Below, piece after piece: positions 44,143 to 53,655 of a stretch of DNA of 64,000 nt. Each line of letters starts with the position of its first letter. Position 1 is the first letter of the stretch. A program made the translations under genes and the position numbers. The notes beneath the pieces are model-generated. The model saw nothing but the letters and a program-made list of their open reading frames with translations, ran no database searches and was not told the DNA's origin. The stretch is from a bacterium (GTDB lineage: Bacteria; Planctomycetota; Planctomycetia; Kolteriales; Kolteriaceae), in the NCBI GenBank assembly GCA_019748235.1, contig JAIEPU010000057.1, forward strand, positions 1-64,000. The letters are read 5' to 3'.

Positions 44143-44162
44143 TGTGACATCGGTATGTCACA
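44143..44162 (-). other. Intercistronic stem-loop in the importer operon
   Basis: TGTGACAT-CGGT-ATGTCACA, a perfect 8-4-8 hairpin between the substrate-binding-protein stop and the permease start. In other importers such structures stabilise the binding-protein message or attenuate transcription, which fits the higher need for that subunit. Confidence 0.55.
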
Positions 44163-44182
44163 CAAAACCAATCATCGCGCTC

Positions 44183-46135
44183 CTACTGGGCTCGCCAGAT
44201 AGCCGATGAGCCTGGGCCGTAGTGATAGGGACCGCGCGGGCTCATGAAATAACCCCGAAGATCCTTGTTGATGCCGTAGAACGCGGTTCGCCAGTAGAGC
44301 CAGGTGTAGGGTTGATCGGCATAGAGAATCAGATGAATCTTGCCGTAGATTTCCCCTCGCTTCTCCCGGTCGAACTCCAGTTCGGCCTCACGGAAGAGTT
44401 TGTCCACTTCGGGATTGCTGTAACTTCCGTAGTTTCGACCCTCGCCGGTTCCATAGATATTTTTCGTCGTGAAAGGGTCGGCTCCCGAGCCCCATCCACC
44501 GAAAGCAGCATCGAACTGATGTTCGTTCAATCGTTGCTGCAATACGGTGAATTCAAGGGGCGACAAATTACATCGCACGCCGATCTTGTCGAGTGATTCC
44601 CGGATGACGTTGCAATAGCGTTCGAGGAGTGGATCGGAGCGGTAAAGGAGACTGAACTCGAAGACCTTGCCATCCTTGTCGCGAATGCCGTCTCCGTCGG
44701 AATCTTTCCATCCCGCTGCGTCGAGGAGTTCCTCTGCCTTATCGAGATCCTGTTTGTAAGGCGAGGGATAATCCTTCGGCGCCATCCATGCTCCCTTGTA
44801 GAAGGGGCCGGCGCACGGTTCGTAAAGGTCGTAAAGGATCTTCTTCAGGAGCTCGTCATAGTCAACGGCATAGGACATTGCCTGTCGAACTTTCAGGTCG
44901 CTAAAGAAGGGTGCCTTGTCCGACTTCATGTTCCAAATGACATGGAACGAAGTCCATTCAACGTCCCGAATCTTGGTGTTCTTCTTGTAGAAGTCTTCTC
45001 CGTTTGTCTGCTGTCGCCACTGCTCCGCGGAAAGCGTCATCTCATCGACATCGCCCGATTTTAGACCGAGAAGTGCCGTGTTCGAGTCGGTGACGACGCG
45101 GAACCGGATGGTTTCGAAGTAGGGCTTGTCTCGCACCTCTTTGCCGTTGTGCATGTAGTAGCTTTCACGGCGCTTGAGAACGATTTCGTTTTGTGCCTTT
45201 CGGCTGGCGACCTCGTAAGAGCCGCTCACGACAGGCTTGGATTCGAAGGCGACGTGTTCCTTGCTCGTGACAAGGGACGGGTCAGACTTGTAACTCGTTT
45301 CGAAAATATGTTTGGGCAAAATCGGAAAGCTGATGTTCCAAACATTTGTTGCTGCCGCGGCCTTGTGAAAGAAAACGACGGTATGGTCGTCGTAGGCATG
45401 AACCCAGCGAAGTTCATCCGTTCCCGAACGGACCGCGCGAATCGGAACGTTATCATCCATAATCACTTGAAAGCTGAATGCGATATCGTGAGCGGTCACC
45501 GGCTTTCCATCCGACCAAGTCAAGTCGTCGCGAAGGACGAACTTGTCAACGAGGCGATCCTTGCTCGTTTGCCAGCTCTTCACGATCTCTGATGCCGCGA
45601 AAGGGCGCATCTCCCAATCAAATCCAATCAGGCCGACGCTGGTAGCGCCTTGGAAATCAAAGTCGGAAGTCGAACTGATGAGGACCGGATTGACGCTGTT
45701 GATGTCCCCTTGAATACATCGGTTCCAAGTCGCATTCCAATTGACATCGCCGGGGGCTTTGGGTTGTTGCGAATAGGCCGAGAGGATCTTCTCGTTCGCT
45801 TCCTTCGAATCATTCCTCAGCGATGACACTTCTTCGATTGTCGCGATGGGAGGATGCTCGGCGAGGTATTTCGTCAATCGGTCGAGACTATCGACGATGG
45901 GGCCATCAATCCATTCCGCTTTCGCATCGACTTCAGACAACGGAGGTGGTGTGAACGGCTCAAGTGATGGAGTCTTTGGAGTCTCGGCTTGTGCCGGAAC
46001 TGGCTTGGCGGTTTCTACCGAAGGCGCGGACTTCTCGGTCGGGGCCGGAGTCTTTGCTTCTTCTTTCTTCGAGCAACCGGTCGTGAGGATCGGAACTACC
46101 AGTAGCAAAGTGCCGAGCCGGAACCAATAAGACAT
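44183..46135 (-). CDS. Oligopeptide ABC transporter substrate-binding lipoprotein
   Basis: 650 residues of the SBP_bac_5 (OppA/DppA) family. Lipoprotein signal MSYWFRLGTLLLVVPILTTGC (Cys21), then a Pro/Ala/Glu-rich linker of about 80 residues, longer than usual. The binding domains follow, with VDKFVLRDDLTWSDGKPVTAHDIAFSF, VRQAMSYAVDYDELL and the AGWKDSDGDGIRDKDGK block. The start is the second of two ATGs, spaced six bases from GAGG. It binds peptides or similar solutes outside the membrane; which one is unknown. Confidence 0.92.
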   Translation of the reverse strand: MSYWFRLGTLLLVVPILTTGCSKKEEAKTPAPTEKSAPSVETAKPVPAQAETPKTPSLEPFTPPPLSEVDAKAEWIDGPIVDSLDRLTKYLAEHPPIATIEEVSSLRNDSKEANEKILSAYSQQPKAPGDVNWNATWNRCIQGDINSVNPVLISSTSDFDFQGATSVGLIGFDWEMRPFAASEIVKSWQTSKDRLVDKFVLRDDLTWSDGKPVTAHDIAFSFQVIMDDNVPIRAVRSGTDELRWVHAYDDHTVVFFHKAAAATNVWNISFPILPKHIFETSYKSDPSLVTSKEHVAFESKPVVSGSYEVASRKAQNEIVLKRRESYYMHNGKEVRDKPYFETIRFRVVTDSNTALLGLKSGDVDEMTLSAEQWRQQTNGEDFYKKNTKIRDVEWTSFHVIWNMKSDKAPFFSDLKVRQAMSYAVDYDELLKKILYDLYEPCAGPFYKGAWMAPKDYPSPYKQDLDKAEELLDAAGWKDSDGDGIRDKDGKVFEFSLLYRSDPLLERYCNVIRESLDKIGVRCNLSPLEFTVLQQRLNEHQFDAAFGGWGSGADPFTTKNIYGTGEGRNYGSYSNPEVDKLFREAELEFDREKRGEIYGKIHLILYADQPYTWLYWRTAFYGINKDLRGYFMSPRGPYHYGPGSSAIWRAQ

Positions 46136-46271
46136 CATCAACCTCGAATTCCTCAAAACAAGTTGCGGGACCTCATACGTCTTTCGAACGTGTTTCCCAT
46201 GTGGTTGGCAGTATCGGCGTTCAAGGCGGCTGAGACAAGGGAGGAATTCAGGCCGATCCAGCCAATAACCC

Positions 46272-48116
46272 TTACGCATGAAGCTGTCTTAATTGCTGGC
46301 GGCGCTCGATGGACGAGAGAGAATCATCGGGAATCGCCGCAATCAGATTTCGTGTGTAGTCATTGCTCGGGTTGCGATAGATCTCGTCCGAGGGGCCGAA
46401 TTCGACAATCTTTCCGCCGTTCATCACCGCCATCATGTCGGACATGAATTTAACCACGCCAAGATCGTGACTGATGAAGATGTACGTCAGCCCGCGATCA
46501 TCTTGCAGGTCTTTGAGCAGATTGAGTACTTGAGCCTGGACCGACACGTCGAGCGCAGAGACCGACTCGTCACAAATGACGAATTCTGGTTCCACCGCGA
46601 GCGCGCGAGCAATGCAAATACGTTGCCGTTGGCCTCCGGAGAACTCGTGCGGATAGCGTCCCAAATGCTCGGTCAGAAGGCCACACTCTTCGAGAGTTGC
46701 AGCCGCTCGATCTCGTCGATCCGCCGGATTCTTCCCGACTCGATGTGTTTTCATTGGTCCGGTCAGGGCGGCTTCAACCGTGAGACGCGGATTGAGCGAG
46801 CTATAGGGGTCCTGAAAGATGACTTGGATGCGTCGCCGAGCCGTACGGAGTTCTTCGCCACGGAGCCCAAGGAAGTTTTTTCCTTCGAACTCAACCTTCC
46901 CCGAGGTAATCGGAACCAGCCGAAGAATCGCCCGTCCTGTCGTGGTTTTTCCACATCCGGATTCACCGACAAGACCAAGCGTCTGGCCTTTGTAAACATT
47001 GAAGCTCACACCGTTCACGGCCTTTACTTCGCCGACCGTCCGGCGGAAAACACCCTTCTTGATTGGAAAATGAACTTCAAGGTTTTCGACTCGAAGAATC
47101 GGCGACTGGTCCTCCGGGACGAACGTTGCATTAGATGCGGGCAAGGTAATCCCGAGTTTCGTGAGTTCTCCCTTGGGAGACAAAAGCCTTTCTCTGCCGC
47201 GCGACTGGAGTTCTGCGAGCCGCGTCGCCGGAACTTGCTTTTCAATGATTTCAATCGAATCCCCATTTTTTCTGACTTCCATGAAATCAGAAACGGTGAG
47301 GAGCCGCCGTGTATCGCCCGCCAATCGGGGTCGGCAGGCAAGAAGTCCTTTCGTGTAGGGGTGTTTGGGGTTCCGAAAAATGTCGAGCACCGATCCAGTC
47401 TCGACCACTTTCCCCCGATACATGACGGCGACGTGGTCGGCAATCTCGCTGATCACACCCAGGTCATGACTGATGAAAAGAATCGACATCTGCCGCTCAT
47501 CGCGGAGTTTTCGCAACAGATCGAGAATCTGTGCTTGAACGGTGACATCGAGCGCGGTCGTCGGTTCGTCCGCGATCAAAATCTTCGGATCGCAACTGAG
47601 CGCGATGGCAATCATCACGCGCTGCTTTTGTCCCCCCGACACTTGATGAGGATAGCTCCCCATGATGCGCTCGGGATCGCGGATCCCCACCTCTTGTAAG
47701 AGCTGGAGAGTTTTCTCGCGAACCTTTGCTGCCGAATTCTCGCCTCCGAGCTTGATGGCTTCACCAACCTGTTGGGCGACCGTGAACACGGGGTTGAGGG
47801 ATGTCCCCGGCTCCTGAAAGATCATGCTGATCATTCGGCCCCGAACTTTTTGAATCTCTTTCTTGGGGAGACGGACCAGATCTCGGCCCAGGAAAACGAT
47901 CTTTCCCGCTTCGATGTGCGCGGACGCTTCCGGTAACAGGCGGAGGATGGTGAGCGCCGTCACTGATTTGCCCGATCCCGATTCGCCGACGACTCCGAGC
48001 GTTTCGCCAAGTCCAAGTGAAAGGGAGATGTCATCGACCGCCTTCACCGGGCCGTGAGCGGATCGAAAATAGGTTTTGAGCCTGTCAATTTCGAGGATGG
48101 GCGCCGCTGACGTCAT
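46272..48116 (-). CDS. Oligopeptide ABC transporter ATP-binding protein, two-domain (DppD-DppF fusion)
   Basis: 614 residues with two complete ATPases. The first has GESGSGKS, SGGQKQRV and DEPTTALD. A linker of about 90 residues leads to the second with GESGCGKTT, SGGQRQRI and DESVSALD. In E. coli these are separate DppD and DppF proteins; the fused form is common in several phyla. First gene of the operon, followed by binding protein, OppB-type and OppC-type subunits. AGGA six to seven bases before the ATG at 48116. Confidence 0.94.
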   Translation of the reverse strand: MTSAAPILEIDRLKTYFRSAHGPVKAVDDISLSLGLGETLGVVGESGSGKSVTALTILRLLPEASAHIEAGKIVFLGRDLVRLPKKEIQKVRGRMISMIFQEPGTSLNPVFTVAQQVGEAIKLGGENSAAKVREKTLQLLQEVGIRDPERIMGSYPHQVSGGQKQRVMIAIALSCDPKILIADEPTTALDVTVQAQILDLLRKLRDERQMSILFISHDLGVISEIADHVAVMYRGKVVETGSVLDIFRNPKHPYTKGLLACRPRLAGDTRRLLTVSDFMEVRKNGDSIEIIEKQVPATRLAELQSRGRERLLSPKGELTKLGITLPASNATFVPEDQSPILRVENLEVHFPIKKGVFRRTVGEVKAVNGVSFNVYKGQTLGLVGESGCGKTTTGRAILRLVPITSGKVEFEGKNFLGLRGEELRTARRRIQVIFQDPYSSLNPRLTVEAALTGPMKTHRVGKNPADRRDRAAATLEECGLLTEHLGRYPHEFSGGQRQRICIARALAVEPEFVICDESVSALDVSVQAQVLNLLKDLQDDRGLTYIFISHDLGVVKFMSDMMAVMNGGKIVEFGPSDEIYRNPSNDYTRNLIAAIPDDSLSSIERRQQLRQLHA

Positions 48117-48604
48117 CGGAAGTCCTGCTCGAAGCATTAGTTGGGATCAAACGGTGCGACAGCGTTCCCGTCGTCGCACCACGGAATCTTGGTATTCTTC
48201 TCAGAAATCTACGAAACCTGAAAGGGAGTTTGATTGTCCTTTTTCGATAGAGGGCTCGTTGTTGGACGAATGACTTAAGCCGTTGCCTGCAAAAGCCTCT
48301 CGCGGAAATTCGTTTGAAAAGACGAGAGAACCATCCAAGAAAATGCGGGAGCAACTGAAGATTCTACAGTGTTTCAACGTAACAGAAGTGGGGCAATGAT
48401 GCGCCCAAATGATGCTTTACATCCCGATTCAGGGATTGATGAGATGGAAGCAGATCCTTGTCTAACAAATACTCATCGAAGGATGTGGGCCGGCACACGC
48501 TCGTACAATCGACCAAGGGTTCGCCCCCTAGTCTGTGTGGGAAAAGTGGCATTGTCTGATTCGAATGGCAATGCCAGCCTACCGCGATTGCAGTGGGGCT
48601 GTTT
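48117..48604. other. Divergent intergenic region, no gene seen
   Basis: About 490 bases between the importer operon (minus) and the six-TM kinase (plus). Open frames on both strands are Arg/Ser-rich and lack SDs. It probably carries both promoters; no element could be identified with confidence. Confidence 0.4.
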
Positions 48605-50248
48605 ATGAGTCGACGCTTTCTCGGCAGTTGCCCGGTTGCCTCTCCCGGCACGCCCGGCTCGACCGGTTTCGTGAGTGAAACCGAGCACGTGCTGCGCACA
48701 AGACTTCGCTCGGCTGCTTTCGTTCTGTTCTTAGGATTCTTCTCATTCCTGAGCATTTTCCTGTATGTCCGAATGCCCCTGAGCACCCCCATCTTTTTTG
48801 CTCATGTGGCGATCGTCATCATCACTGGTGTCTGCAGTTTTGTTCTCTGCGAACGGTATGGTTGGCGATTGCGTCAACTACGCATGTTTGAATACCTCCT
48901 CTTCTTGTTGCCGACCGCTTATTTCGTCTACATGCAGAGCCTCGAGGCGAGTCTGATCGTCAACTACGTGCGTCAGACGGAGTTGATTCAAATCATCCCT
49001 GCCTTGCCGAGCCGGCTTGTGATGCCTTGGATCTGTGTCATCTTCATTTACGCCATTTTCATTCCGAACAGTTGGCAAAGATGCGCCGCGCACGTGGTGC
49101 CGATGGCGGCGATTCCGATCACGATTTTCACCGTCATCTGTTTGAGCGTCCCGAATGGGACTCAGATTCTGACGAGCCCCGCGATGCTAGAGATCGTTCT
49201 TTGGCTCGCCATTCCGACGGCCACCGCCGTTTTCGGGGCGCAAACACTCAATACTTTGCGGAAAAAGGCCGCGATGGCGCGTGAGCTTGGGTCTTATCAA
49301 CTGAAACAGCGGCTCGGAACCGGTGGAATGGGAGAGGTCTATCTTGGCGAGCATAAGCTTCTCAAGCGTCCCTGCGCCATCAAACTCATTCGCCCCAGCC
49401 AAGCAGCAGATCCTCGTGCCATTGCTCGATTTGAAAGTGAAGTCCAGGCCACCGCGAAGTTGACCCATTGGAACACGATCGAGATTTTTGATTACGGTCA
49501 CACCGAGGATGGCACGTTCTACTATGTGATGGAATATCTGCCCGGGAAAAGCCTACAGGAATTGGTCGACTTATACGGACCGATGCCAATCGAGCGGTCG
49601 ATACATCTATTGAAGCAGGTCTGCGATGGGCTCAAGGAAGCTCACGACATGGGGCTCATCCATCGCGACATCAAGCCTGGCAACATTTTTTCTTCGTATC
49701 GTGGGGGCGTCTGGGATGTCGCCAAGCTTCTCGACTTCGGCCTCGTGAAATCCGTGGTGCCGGATGAAAATGTCTCGACGTCGGATTCGACGGAGGGTCT
49801 CGTCGTCGGTACTCCTCTCTTCGCGGCACCGGAATGGACACTTCGTGACGGTTCGCTCGATCCCCGCAGCGACATCTATTCTTTAGGGGCCGTCGGATAT
49901 TTTTTGATCACCGGCCGACCGGTCTTCACCCATAAATCCCCGGTGAAATTACTGTTTGCCCATGCGAACGAACCGGTCACGCCGCCGAGAGAATTCAATT
50001 CGCTGGTGCCGCACGATTTCGAATCGGTGATCTTGAGATGTTTGGAAAAATCGCCGGACGATCGGTACTCGAACGTCGAGCAACTGGCCGATGCGCTCCA
50101 GCGATGCTCCCATGCGAATGGGTGGACTCAACAAGATGCCGTTCGCTGGTGGCGAAATCTTGATACGCTCGCCGCGAAAGAAGATCGTGGCGAAAGCGAT
50201 CCCTCTGCCGCCACCCAGCTCTTGGAGGTCACCACTGCGGAAGTGTGA
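48605..50248 (+). CDS. Ser/Thr protein kinase with N-terminal six-helix membrane domain
   Basis: 547 residues. The first 220 contain about six hydrophobic helices (SAAFVLFLGFFSFLSIFLYV, HVAIVIITGVCSFVLC, YLLFLLPTAYFVYM, ICVIFIYAIFIP, PITIFTVICL, IVLWLAIPTATAVFG). The kinase follows, with GTGGMGEVYLG, CAIKLI, HRDIKPGNIF, LLDFGLVK and AAPEWTL. Canonical residues are all present. The N-terminal membrane-sensor layout is the reverse of the usual PASTA type and recurs in planctomycetes. ATG at 48605 with GGGG six bases upstream. Confidence 0.92.
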   Translation: MSRRFLGSCPVASPGTPGSTGFVSETEHVLRTRLRSAAFVLFLGFFSFLSIFLYVRMPLSTPIFFAHVAIVIITGVCSFVLCERYGWRLRQLRMFEYLLFLLPTAYFVYMQSLEASLIVNYVRQTELIQIIPALPSRLVMPWICVIFIYAIFIPNSWQRCAAHVVPMAAIPITIFTVICLSVPNGTQILTSPAMLEIVLWLAIPTATAVFGAQTLNTLRKKAAMARELGSYQLKQRLGTGGMGEVYLGEHKLLKRPCAIKLIRPSQAADPRAIARFESEVQATAKLTHWNTIEIFDYGHTEDGTFYYVMEYLPGKSLQELVDLYGPMPIERSIHLLKQVCDGLKEAHDMGLIHRDIKPGNIFSSYRGGVWDVAKLLDFGLVKSVVPDENVSTSDSTEGLVVGTPLFAAPEWTLRDGSLDPRSDIYSLGAVGYFLITGRPVFTHKSPVKLLFAHANEPVTPPREFNSLVPHDFESVILRCLEKSPDDRYSNVEQLADALQRCSHANGWTQQDAVRWWRNLDTLAAKEDRGESDPSAATQLLEVTTAEV

Positions 50249-50263
50249 ATTCTCCTGAGTGGT

Positions 50264-51316
50264 TTAGATGTCCTCGCGAGACGTGTTCGGCACTTCGAGG
50301 ACAAGGTCCGGCCCAAAGAGCTTGGCGGGGGTTTGAAACCCAGCCTTCAACGCTCCCCCCAGAACCCGCTCGACAATGAGAAGCGATGTCTCCGCCGTGA
50401 GCGTGTATCCCTCTGGTCCTTTAAACCTCGAAGTTCGTATTTCCCCTGCCCCATTACGAACTTCGCCCCACATCAAACTGGCGCCCCGAGCGCGTTCGCC
50501 GTCATCAGGACCTGGCTTTTGCGACCGAATCTTTGACTTCACCATGTTCTGCACGAAGCCCGTTCGAAGCAAAAAGCCGATGTATCGGCTCATTTTCAGG
50601 GATTTGATCGTCTTAGGGGGCATCGCGGTAAAGACCTGAATATTTTTGATCCCTGTCGAATAGAACGCCGTCGAGACGTCTCCCCAGGGAATGGTCACCG
50701 TCATGACAGGTCCTCGTCCGAAGTCGATTTCCTTGGTCTCATAGGCGGGTGGAACTGGGATGATCTTTCCGTCGCGGCGAATCGCGCCGGGCCGTCCCAT
50801 TCCCTCGGCCATCGTCAATGCTGTCCCTCGAGAGAATCGACCGATCCCCTGAAATGCGAGTGACAGGTGAGTGGCATCGGGGAGCCGCCGCTTCAAGTGA
50901 GCTGCCAAGCAATCCTAGGGGACGACGTCGAAGCCAACCCCAGGCATGAGCATGATTCCCGCCGCTTCCGCTTCCCGATTCCGTGCCGCCAGTCCCTCGA
51001 ATACCGCGATTTCTCCGGTGATATCGAGGTAATGTGTCTTCGTTCGAAGGCAGGCGTCGGACATTGCTTTGAAGGTGTGAGAAAAGGGTCCCGCGCAGTG
51101 GAGAACAACGTCGGCACCTTTCAGGACCGCGTCAATTTCACCCGGCTTATCCAGCGAGCAGGGACGGGATTCTAGTGAGTATCTCTTCGCCACTTCACTC
51201 AGTTTCGCCGCGTCACGACCCGCGAGAATCGGCATCATTCCCCGTTCGACAGCCATTCGAACCGTCATTTCACCGGTGAAACCGTACGCGCCGTAAATCA
51301 CCCAAGATCCCGCCAT
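50264..51316 (-). pseudogene. Saccharopine dehydrogenase/trans-acting enoyl reductase-like gene interrupted by one in-frame TAG
   Basis: The N-terminal half (51316-50918) has a Rossmann start (GSWVIYGAYGFTGEMTVRMAVERGM) and DVVLHCAGPFSHTF, typical of the saccharopine-dehydrogenase-like family. It stops at TAG (50915-50917) within GFDVVP-stop-DCLAAHL. The rest (50914-50264) continues in the same frame with the family's C-terminal domain. Homologues usually have Ser or Thr here, so a TCG to TAG change would explain it. No frameshift is needed. It may be a recent pseudogene, readthrough or a sequencing error. The ATG at 51316 has GGAG upstream, so the promoter end is intact. Confidence 0.8.
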
Positions 51317-51471
51317 GTCGTCTCCCTTCGATTGATGGGACACATGATACTCCCTTGTCGGGTAAATGACATCGTATTGGCGTCAATTCAAACGATCGTT
51401 AGACTACCGGCAATGAATGGGGTGTTTTTTAGCCTCGAAGACGGGGCCTGATTTACAAGAGAGTTGCTCGA

Positions 51472-53625
51472 ATGAATGAATCCGCCGTTGCCGATGACGT
51501 CACGAAAGAGGAGGAGCAGGCGGTCCACGGGTGGGATTTCGTCCGTTTGATTTTGGCTTGGGGACTAACGGCGGGCGCATTGCCGCTCGGCGTTGGAATA
51601 TGTCTCGTTTATCTCGTGCTCGAGAACCGGCTTCCCCCCGCGCTCTACTGGTTCGTGCCGGCCGTGTTGGCGGTGATGGGGCTCACCTGGGGTCTCGGTT
51701 CTCACCCTTCGATTCGGCCCTGGAACAAATTGATTCTGCTCGGCGTGATGACCACGTGGTTCATCGCAACCGCCAGTTTCGCTTACCCCATGACCTCTGC
51801 TCCTCAGCAGCATGGATGGATCATCGCCCTTTATGCGGCAGCTACACTATGGATGCCCTGGTTCGCTTGGTTTGGATTTTGGCCTGACTCGTTCTTCTCG
51901 CGATTCTGCGTCTTAGTCGTACTAGTCGCTGGGCTGGTCGTTTTTCATCAATTCATCTACGTGGAAGGTTTGAGTGGCGACGCAATCGTCAACGTCAACT
52001 GGAGAAGTCACGGTGGTCCATCACTCGCCACCTCGATCGAGGGAGAAGCCAAGCCAACGATCGACTTGAAAGCGACTCCGTACGACTTTCCTCAGTTTCT
52101 CGGGCCTAACCGGGACCTTCATCTACGAAGCGTTGATCTCGACACCGATTGGGCGAACCATCCACCAGAAAAGAAATGGCTTCAGCCGATTGGACTTGGT
52201 TGGGGGGCAATGGCGATCGTCGGTGACGTAGCTTTCACACAGGAACAACGTGAAAGTGATGAATGCGTCGTTTGTTACGAGCTGCGCACCGGAAAGATCC
52301 TTTGGATTCATGCGGATGATACCGCATTTCTTTCCACCTTTGGAGGAAATGGCCCGCGAGCAACCCCCACCGTCGACGAAGGAAAGGTCTACACGGTCGG
52401 AGCGACGGGAATCGTTCAGTGTCTCGATGGTCAAACCGGCAGCGTTATCTGGAAGACAGACATTCTCCCAGAGAACAAAGACAACCTAATGCACGGCGTA
52501 TGCGGATCGCCCCTCATCGTGGGTGATCTTCTCTACGTCTGTCCTGTGATAAAAACCAGCGAATCCCTTCGAGCATACAACAAGAAAACAGGAGAGGTGG
52601 TTTTCAACGCCGGTGGTGGAAGGGCTGCCTACAGTTCCCCCATGCTCGTCGAGATTGGGGGTACGCCACAGGTTCTCGCCTATAACGCGCAGAACCTCGT
52701 TTCTTATGACCCGAAGTCCGGCAAGATCCTTTGGCATCATCCCTGGGAGAACAACCAGGGGGTAAACGCGTCACAACCGGTCCTCTATCGCGATGACAAG
52801 GAAAACGTTTTTCTTTCGACCTCTTACGACAAGGGGGCGACACTCATCTCCGTTCGTCACGGCGACAAGGATGATTGGAAGGTCGAGGAACGTTGGACGA
52901 CGCGGAAGATGAAGAACAAGTTCACGACCAGCGTCGTGATTGATGACTTCATTGTCGGGCTCGATGACGGAATTTTGGCGGCTCTCGACCTGAAGTCGGG
53001 GAAACCTCTTTGGAAGTCAGGCCGTTACGGTCATGGGCAGATTCTGCTTGTCGGAAAGCACCTGCTCGTCCTCACAGAATCGGGCGATCTCGTTCTTCTT
53101 GAACCGACCGCCAAAGGCGGGAAAGAAATCGCAAAGCTTCCCGAGGCGATCGAGGGGAAAACCTGGAACAACCTTGCGTTCTCTCCTCCCTATCTTTTGA
53201 TTCGGAATTCCGATGAGGCGGCTTGCTATCGATTGCCCATTGCCGGTGAGTCCGAACGGAAATCCGCTGAACCAATCCACGAGAAAGAGCCTGAAAAGAA
53301 GGCTGACAAACCAGCTCATGTTGTGGAAATTCCCAAGGAGACGAAAAAGAGCAAGCCCACCGCCGAGAAACCAGCTCCCGTGAAAAAGGTTGATAACGAT
53401 CCAATCCCATTCGAAGCGGATCAACCGAAATTCCCGGACATCACTCCCCCGACGGAAGAGCCCAAGCCGGCCGCGGTGATGCCCCCTGCTCCGCCCACGA
53501 TTCCGCCTGCTGATTCACCGAAGCCGGAAGACGACGCACCCAAGCCGGGAGAACAGCCTCCACCGGTGGAAGTACCGAGTTTGGATCTTCCACCGATTGG
53601 ATTGCCGCCGGCCGAAAAGCCTTAG
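51472..53625 (+). CDS. Multi-pass membrane protein with PQQ-type beta-propeller and Pro-rich tail
   Basis: 717 residues in three parts. About 25-175 hold five transmembrane helices (RLILAWGLTAGALPLGVGI to CVLVVLVAGLVVFHQFIY). About 200-590 form a PQQ-like propeller with repeated blades (YELRTGKILWIH, CLDGQTGSVIWK, YNKKTGEVVF, SYDPKSGKILWHH, ALDLKSGKPLWK) resembling BamB and planctomycete PQQ-repeat proteins. About 600-717 are Pro/Glu/Lys-rich and disordered. PQQ-binding residues are not evident, so a structural or scaffold role is more likely than dehydrogenase activity. Confidence 0.88.
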   Translation: MNESAVADDVTKEEEQAVHGWDFVRLILAWGLTAGALPLGVGICLVYLVLENRLPPALYWFVPAVLAVMGLTWGLGSHPSIRPWNKLILLGVMTTWFIATASFAYPMTSAPQQHGWIIALYAAATLWMPWFAWFGFWPDSFFSRFCVLVVLVAGLVVFHQFIYVEGLSGDAIVNVNWRSHGGPSLATSIEGEAKPTIDLKATPYDFPQFLGPNRDLHLRSVDLDTDWANHPPEKKWLQPIGLGWGAMAIVGDVAFTQEQRESDECVVCYELRTGKILWIHADDTAFLSTFGGNGPRATPTVDEGKVYTVGATGIVQCLDGQTGSVIWKTDILPENKDNLMHGVCGSPLIVGDLLYVCPVIKTSESLRAYNKKTGEVVFNAGGGRAAYSSPMLVEIGGTPQVLAYNAQNLVSYDPKSGKILWHHPWENNQGVNASQPVLYRDDKENVFLSTSYDKGATLISVRHGDKDDWKVEERWTTRKMKNKFTTSVVIDDFIVGLDDGILAALDLKSGKPLWKSGRYGHGQILLVGKHLLVLTESGDLVLLEPTAKGGKEIAKLPEAIEGKTWNNLAFSPPYLLIRNSDEAACYRLPIAGESERKSAEPIHEKEPEKKADKPAHVVEIPKETKKSKPTAEKPAPVKKVDNDPIPFEADQPKFPDITPPTEEPKPAAVMPPAPPTIPPADSPKPEDDAPKPGEQPPPVEVPSLDLPPIGLPPAEKP

Positions 53626-53655
53626 CAAGGCTGGATGGGGACCTCGCGCTTTACT

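Noticed and set aside
44143-44162. TGTGA...TCACA resembling a CRP site
   Set aside because: The half-sites are 10 bases apart instead of 6 and the element lies between two genes of one operon, so a stem-loop explains it better.
48364-48792. 142-codon minus-strand frame between importer operon and kinase
   Set aside because: It overlaps the kinase start, is rich in Arg/Ser/Thr without domain pattern, and lacks an SD.
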